This document shows positions 5,563-8,461 of a stretch of 8,461 nucleotides of DNA, in pieces. Every line of letters begins with the position of its first letter. Position 1 is the first letter of the stretch. A model generated the notes under the pieces. That model was not told where the DNA came from, searched no databases, and was given only the letters and a program-made list of their open reading frames with translations. The DNA lies in contig NCRO01000218.1 in the NCBI GenBank assembly GCA_002849045.2, positions 1 through 8,461 on the forward strand, read 5' to 3'. The DNA comes from Candidatus Sediminicultor secundus. Its GTDB lineage: Bacteria > Atribacterota > JS1 > SB-45 > 34-128. The position numbers were made by a program, and so were the translations under genes.

Positions 5563-6189
5563 TCAATTTCTCAATCCGTTGATACGTTCCCGCTCTATGC
5601 AATCGGGACATCGTTTTGGTGGGCTAAACTCTTGTTTTTTGTACCACTTCTGTTCACTGGCAGTGAACAGAAATATTTTACCGCAAAGTATGCACTTTAT
5701 CTTAATATCCTCCAATACAGGATATCTCCGTGATTCAGAGATGCCTAACTCATCTTTGCGCTCAAGTAGACGACTCCTTTTAAAAGATGTCCAGAGAACG
5801 TCAATAGGTGAATTAAAAAATATCTTCTCCTGGTATTTAAAATCAGAATGAACCCTTAGGTAAGGTGGCTGACCACACCCCGAAACGGAACAATCAACTG
5901 ATTCCCCCGGGCACTTTTTGCGATGACAGATCCTGCCCAGGGGTGATACATCCTCATCAAAGAGAAAAACTTCCCAGCCATGGTAGTGACTGCTCATCTG
6001 TCGGGCGTACTTTGCTATAGTTGTAATCTCCTCAAGATTACGGATAATGATGACCAAATCAAGATCGTTGGGATAGGGGTCATCTCCAGCCACAGAGCCT
6101 ATTATAGCAATTTCGAGAGAACTGGATAGTTTATGTACTTTTTCAGCAAATTCATTAGCAGCAACTCTGAAAATTTCATTTTTATTCAT
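5563..6189 (-). CDS. Minimal nucleotidyltransferase with cysteine cluster and C-terminal zinc-ribbon
   Basis: 208 residues. The N-terminal part carries the polymerase-beta-type nucleotidyltransferase signature: Gly31-Ser32 followed by Asp42-x-Asp44 (GS-x9-DLD), with a possible third carboxylate at Glu73 in WEVFLF. Such enzymes transfer a nucleotide to a protein, RNA or small molecule. A central cluster has Cys88, Cys93, Cys100 and Cys105 (C-x4-C-x6-C-x4-C), suited to binding a metal. The C-terminus (166-197) matches the probable zinc-ribbon pattern C-x2-CG-x2-F-x-FT-x2-EQ-x-WY ... P-x-RC-x2-C, as in the zf-trcl family. No HEPN partner is encoded beside it, so a toxin-antitoxin MNT role is not supported. 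I recall similar nucleotidyltransferases with the same cysteine spacing, but the acceptor is unknown. Upstream lies a terminator; downstream the TPR-hydrolase follows after 51 nt. Confidence 0.85.
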   Translation of the reverse strand: MNKNEIFRVAANEFAEKVHKLSSSLEIAIIGSVAGDDPYPNDLDLVIIIRNLEEITTIAKYARQMSSHYHGWEVFLFDEDVSPLGRICHRKKCPGESVDCSVSGCGQPPYLRVHSDFKYQEKIFFNSPIDVLWTSFKRSRLLERKDELGISESRRYPVLEDIKIKCILCGKIFLFTASEQKWYKKQEFSPPKRCPDCIERERINGLRN

Positions 6190-6245
6190 CTTCTTTGCCC
6201 CATTAAATTACTAGTTAACATTGTGTTTAACAGTATCAGTGTGTG

Positions 6246-6273
6246 AAAAAAGGGGACAACCGTCCTTTTTTTT
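6246..6273 (-). terminator. Probable intrinsic terminator after the methyltransferase
   Basis: On the minus strand an A-run leads into GGAC-GGTT-GTCC, then CC and a T run (6273 to 6246). The A run can pair with the T run, lengthening the stem around a two-base bulge. It begins 37 nt after the methyltransferase stop and precedes the nucleotidyltransferase gene, so it separates two transcription units. The A/T symmetry would let it act in both directions, though no plus-strand gene needs it. Confidence 0.55.
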
Positions 6274-6309
6274 AAGATAAGACAATGCCTCTTAATTTTT
6301 TCAATTGGA

Positions 6310-7122
6310 TTATTTTTTGCTCTTCTGGCCAAGGATTGTGTAAGATAATGGTACAATTTTGTCCTTCTCCAAACCTTCAAGGGCTGCTGATACATCGTGC
6401 GGATACTCGGTAAACTCCTTAACTATAATTTCGTTGGAGACTATTGCCGTTATGATATCAGATAGTTTATGGGCAAATGATGTAAATGTCTTAGATTTGT
6501 ATGTCGTCTTTCCGATGTAGTCAGCTCCATTATTGTCAATCCATGGGGTATCCCGGAAATATTTATAGGCAATTTTATAGGGATTCGACAATTCGTAGTC
6601 AGGTTCATCCTTCCACGCTAGTAGGTTAGTGAAAGGGTGAATTTCATATATTACAAGATACCCTTCCGGTTTCAACAGTCTTTTAACTATTTTGAAAAGT
6701 TTTCCAAGATCATGAAACCAGGTTAAGGCCCCTGCGGTGAATAGGATTAAATCAAAAGTGTTATCATATTCAGTATCAAGATCATAAATATTAGTCCTTA
6801 TGAATCGACAGTCAAGATTGGTAGATTTAGCAATTATACTTGCCTCTGCAATAAACTCATCTGAGATATCAAATCCAACACCCGTCGCACCTGTAGTGTT
6901 CACTATCGACAGCAGTTCACGTCCGTTGTTACAGCAAAGCTGCGCAACAGTTCTACCGGATAATGATATCTTATTAAGAAGAGATGATAGTGTGGTGTCC
7001 AGCGCAGAGTAGTTTTTATTCTTAAACAATACTATATAATCTACTTTTCTGTTCTTTCTATGCACACTAGCTGCTTCGTTCCAAGCTTCCCTGTTCTTCT
7101 CGGAATAATTATCTGTCTTCAT
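6310..7122 (-). CDS. Class I SAM-dependent methyltransferase
   Basis: 270 residues, no signal peptide. The opening (SEKNREAWNEAASVHRK) matches the N-terminus of the Methyltransf_11/25-type small-molecule methyltransferases. Motif I reads VAQLCCNNGRE at about 59-69, where Asn replaces the glycines of the usual G-x-G-x-G; this variant (LCCNNGRE) is common in this subgroup. The acidic residue that binds the ribose is Asp85 in GFDIS. Motif II is FDLILFTAGAL at 123-133, followed by LLKPEGYLVI at 149-158. The C-terminal domain (about 165-270) has the EYPHD ... PLSYTILGQK ending seen in this family. The acceptor is unknown. AAGAGGT about 9 nt before the ATG supports the start. The gene lies 66 nt after the serine hydrolase stop; a short GGAT-AACA-ATCC hairpin in that gap is weak. 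Confidence 0.88.
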   Translation of the reverse strand: MKTDNYSEKNREAWNEAASVHRKNRKVDYIVLFKNKNYSALDTTLSSLLNKISLSGRTVAQLCCNNGRELLSIVNTTGATGVGFDISDEFIAEASIIAKSTNLDCRFIRTNIYDLDTEYDNTFDLILFTAGALTWFHDLGKLFKIVKRLLKPEGYLVIYEIHPFTNLLAWKDEPDYELSNPYKIAYKYFRDTPWIDNNGADYIGKTTYKSKTFTSFAHKLSDIITAIVSNEIIVKEFTEYPHDVSAALEGLEKDKIVPLSYTILGQKSKK

Positions 7123-7188
7123 ATATTTTTACCTCTTATAAAAAAGATAGCAAGGGGATTGTTATCCTACATATCACTACAGCTCAAT

Positions 7189-8244
7189 TCAGTCTAAGAT
7201 GCGTGCTTCTCCTATCATATACATCAGCTGACGAATCTCATTCCAGGAAATATTAAAATCCTTATCTGTGTCTACGCGGTGAACTAATACCAGTTTTGTA
7301 TCAGGTAATACAGCTAAAAGATGCACGCCAGTCCCTGTATGATAAAAACCATTTCCCAATCCTGCTTCTTCGGGGATTATGCTCCACATATACCCATAAC
7401 CATCCCCGTCTAAATTGTTAATCGAATAAGGGGTTGTGCTCTCTGCAATCCACTCCGGAGGGATGACCTGTAAATCTCCGTATTTTCCCTTATTTTGATA
7501 AAGCAATCCAAATCTGGCCATATCTCTGGCAGTCATCCTAAAATGATAGGCAGGGTGTTTTGACTTTTTCCCTTCATACTGATATCGGCAATCTGACAAA
7601 AGGAAATCCTGCATCCCTATGGGGTCGGCAATCTCTTCTTTGAATGCTTCGAACATCTTCTTGCCTGTTTGCTGCTCGAAGATAGTGCCTAACACATTGA
7701 AATCCCAGTTATTGTAATAGAAGAAGGTTCCGGGAGCATGACTACCTCTCTCCGGACGAGTTTTAATCATAACTTGTGCTTCGGCTGCTGCTTCATGATA
7801 CACTCCAGACCGAGACATTAATAGATCTCTTACTGTGGCTTGCTTCTCTATAGATGTAAGGCCAGGCGGAATATCATCTATCCCCAACTCGTCCAGACTT
7901 TTATCAAGATCGATCAATCCACGTTTTACATAAATGCCATATAGGGCGCAAAGAAAGGGTTTTCTAATTGAGTGGATCAGGTATTTTTGGTTAATGTTCC
8001 CCCAGGAAAAGAATACCTTTCCTTCATAGAGAGCCATTACTGCCGCAGATCCGATTTGTTCTGCATAGTTTTCTACCTCTTCTAATTTTGCAGACGACCA
8101 GCCGATTTCTTCAGGCGTTACATACTCAAGCTCATTTATTTCCTTACTTTTTGTTACACTTCCAAAACATGTAATAACAAACAGAATGCTTGCAGCAATT
8201 GCAAATGAGCTAATCATGATAATCAAGTGGGATTTAGTTTTCAT
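7189..8244 (-). CDS. Exported serine hydrolase, class C beta-lactamase/esterase fold
   Basis: 351 residues with a basic N-terminus and a hydrophobic stretch (about 7-26), so secretion or membrane anchoring is expected. Cys26 follows V-I-T, which is a poor lipobox because of Thr at -1. The serine beta-lactamase-like motifs are present: Ser92-x-x-Lys95 (HSIRK), Tyr177-Asn178-Asn179 (Y-x-N) and His302-Thr303-Gly304 in place of KTG. This combination is typical of the 'beta-lactamase family' esterases and peptidases (COG1680) and does not by itself imply resistance to beta-lactams. The motif order and spacing look intact, so the enzyme is probably active. The start ATG has AAAGGAAAGGA in front, and the stop of an upstream membrane-protein gene is only 14 nt away, so the two are likely co-transcribed. 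Confidence 0.88.
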   Translation of the reverse strand: MKTKSHLIIMISSFAIAASILFVITCFGSVTKSKEINELEYVTPEEIGWSSAKLEEVENYAEQIGSAAVMALYEGKVFFSWGNINQKYLIHSIRKPFLCALYGIYVKRGLIDLDKSLDELGIDDIPPGLTSIEKQATVRDLLMSRSGVYHEAAAEAQVMIKTRPERGSHAPGTFFYYNNWDFNVLGTIFEQQTGKKMFEAFKEEIADPIGMQDFLLSDCRYQYEGKKSKHPAYHFRMTARDMARFGLLYQNKGKYGDLQVIPPEWIAESTTPYSINNLDGDGYGYMWSIIPEEAGLGNGFYHTGTGVHLLAVLPDTKLVLVHRVDTDKDFNISWNEIRQLMYMIGEARILD

Positions 8245-8258
8245 TATATCCTTTCCTT

Positions 8259-8461
8259 TTAATAATATTTCTCTCTGTTAAAAAAGGTGTAAATAAGAGT
8301 AATAAATAATATCAAAGATATCATTGCAAAAGCCAGAGAGAATATATTTGGTAAACAAAAGGTAAGAAGAAGCGTAAAGGCAACAGACAGAAAAAATAAA
8401 GTTGCAATTAAACTGCCGGTTTTCTTTCTTTTCGAGAAATCGATAAAATAAAAGATGGCAG
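8259..8461 (-). CDS. C-terminal end of a membrane protein (partial, cut by the window edge)
   Basis: Reading the minus strand from the edge gives about 67 codons in an open frame ending in TAA at 8261-8259. The peptide starts AIFYFIDFSKRKKTG and contains two hydrophobic helices, roughly LIATLFFLSVAFTLLLTF and FSLAFAMISLILFITLIY, before the polar tail FNREKYY. The positive cluster SKRKK before the first helix suits a cytoplasmic loop. The family cannot be read from so little. It ends 14 nt before the serine hydrolase start, consistent with one transcript. The other two minus-strand frames either stop early or give a less membrane-like peptide. Confidence 0.65.
   Translation of the reverse strand, partial: AIFYFIDFSKRKKTGSLIATLFFLSVAFTLLLTFCLPNIFSLAFAMISLILFITLIYTFFNREKYY

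Noticed and set aside
5563..6189. MNT/HEPN toxin-antitoxin antitoxin
   Set aside because: The nucleotidyltransferase core fits, but there is no adjacent HEPN gene, and the cysteine cluster and zinc-ribbon are not part of that system.
6186..6395. A 69-codon minus-strand frame overlapping the methyltransferase end and touching the nucleotidyltransferase start
   Set aside because: It overlaps the conserved methyltransferase C-terminus in another frame, runs through the terminator hairpin and has a composition unlike a folded protein.
7123..7188. Promoter between the serine hydrolase and methyltransferase genes
   Set aside because: TTGAGC and GATAAC-like elements occur, but spacing and match to consensus are poor. 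Read-through from upstream is at least as likely.
7189..8244. Beta-lactam resistance gene
   Set aside because: SxxK and YxN are shared by many esterases and peptidases. HTG instead of KTG and the overall pattern favour the broad COG1680 hydrolases.

Overview
The window reads as AT-rich bacterial DNA with Shine-Dalgarno-led genes starting at ATG and, once, TTG. Every convincing gene lies on the minus strand, so the transcriptional order runs from high to low coordinates. The low-complexity AT-rich spacers, the PAS/GAF/GGDEF sensor and the mix of small enzymes recall genomes of uncultured anaerobic bacteria (Atribacterota, Omnitrophota or similar). That placement is a weak inference: there is no rRNA or other marker gene here.

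Layout in transcription order. (1) 8461-8259: the C-terminal end of a two-helix membrane protein cut by the window edge. (2) 8244-7189: an exported serine hydrolase of the beta-lactamase/class C fold, 14 nt downstream and probably co-transcribed. (3) 7122-6310: a class I SAM-dependent methyltransferase, followed by a hairpin/T-run terminator at about 6273-6246. (4) 6189-5563: a minimal nucleotidyltransferase carrying a cysteine cluster and a C-terminal zinc-ribbon. (5) 5511-4525: a TPR-like domain fused to an esterase-type alpha/beta hydrolase. (6) 4524-4311: a spacer with a GC-richer insert resembling dispersed repeat sequence. (7) 4310-3279: a membrane-anchored alpha/beta hydrolase, GC-richer than its neighbours. 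(8) 3148-1292: a soluble PAS-PAS-GAF-GGDEF diguanylate cyclase with an intact active site and I-site, behind a strong sigma70-type promoter that overlaps palindromes. (9) 1175-354: a radical SAM protein of the spore photoproduct lyase-like (SplB/COG1533) group, closed by a 25-bp near-perfect palindrome. (10) 353-1: a gene-free spacer holding three diverged copies of a repeat.

The genes do not form a pathway I can name. What they share is small-molecule chemistry (three serine-nucleophile hydrolases, one methyltransferase, one nucleotidyltransferase, one radical SAM enzyme) plus one second-messenger enzyme. Promoter and terminator placement suggests several short transcription units rather than one operon. 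I see no CRISPR array, tRNA, rRNA, intact transposase, toxin-antitoxin pair or phage gene. The most unusual items are the nucleotidyltransferase/zinc-ribbon fusion, the TPR-hydrolase fusion, the layered promoter of the cyclase gene, and an identical 9-nt ribosome-binding sequence in front of three consecutive genes.
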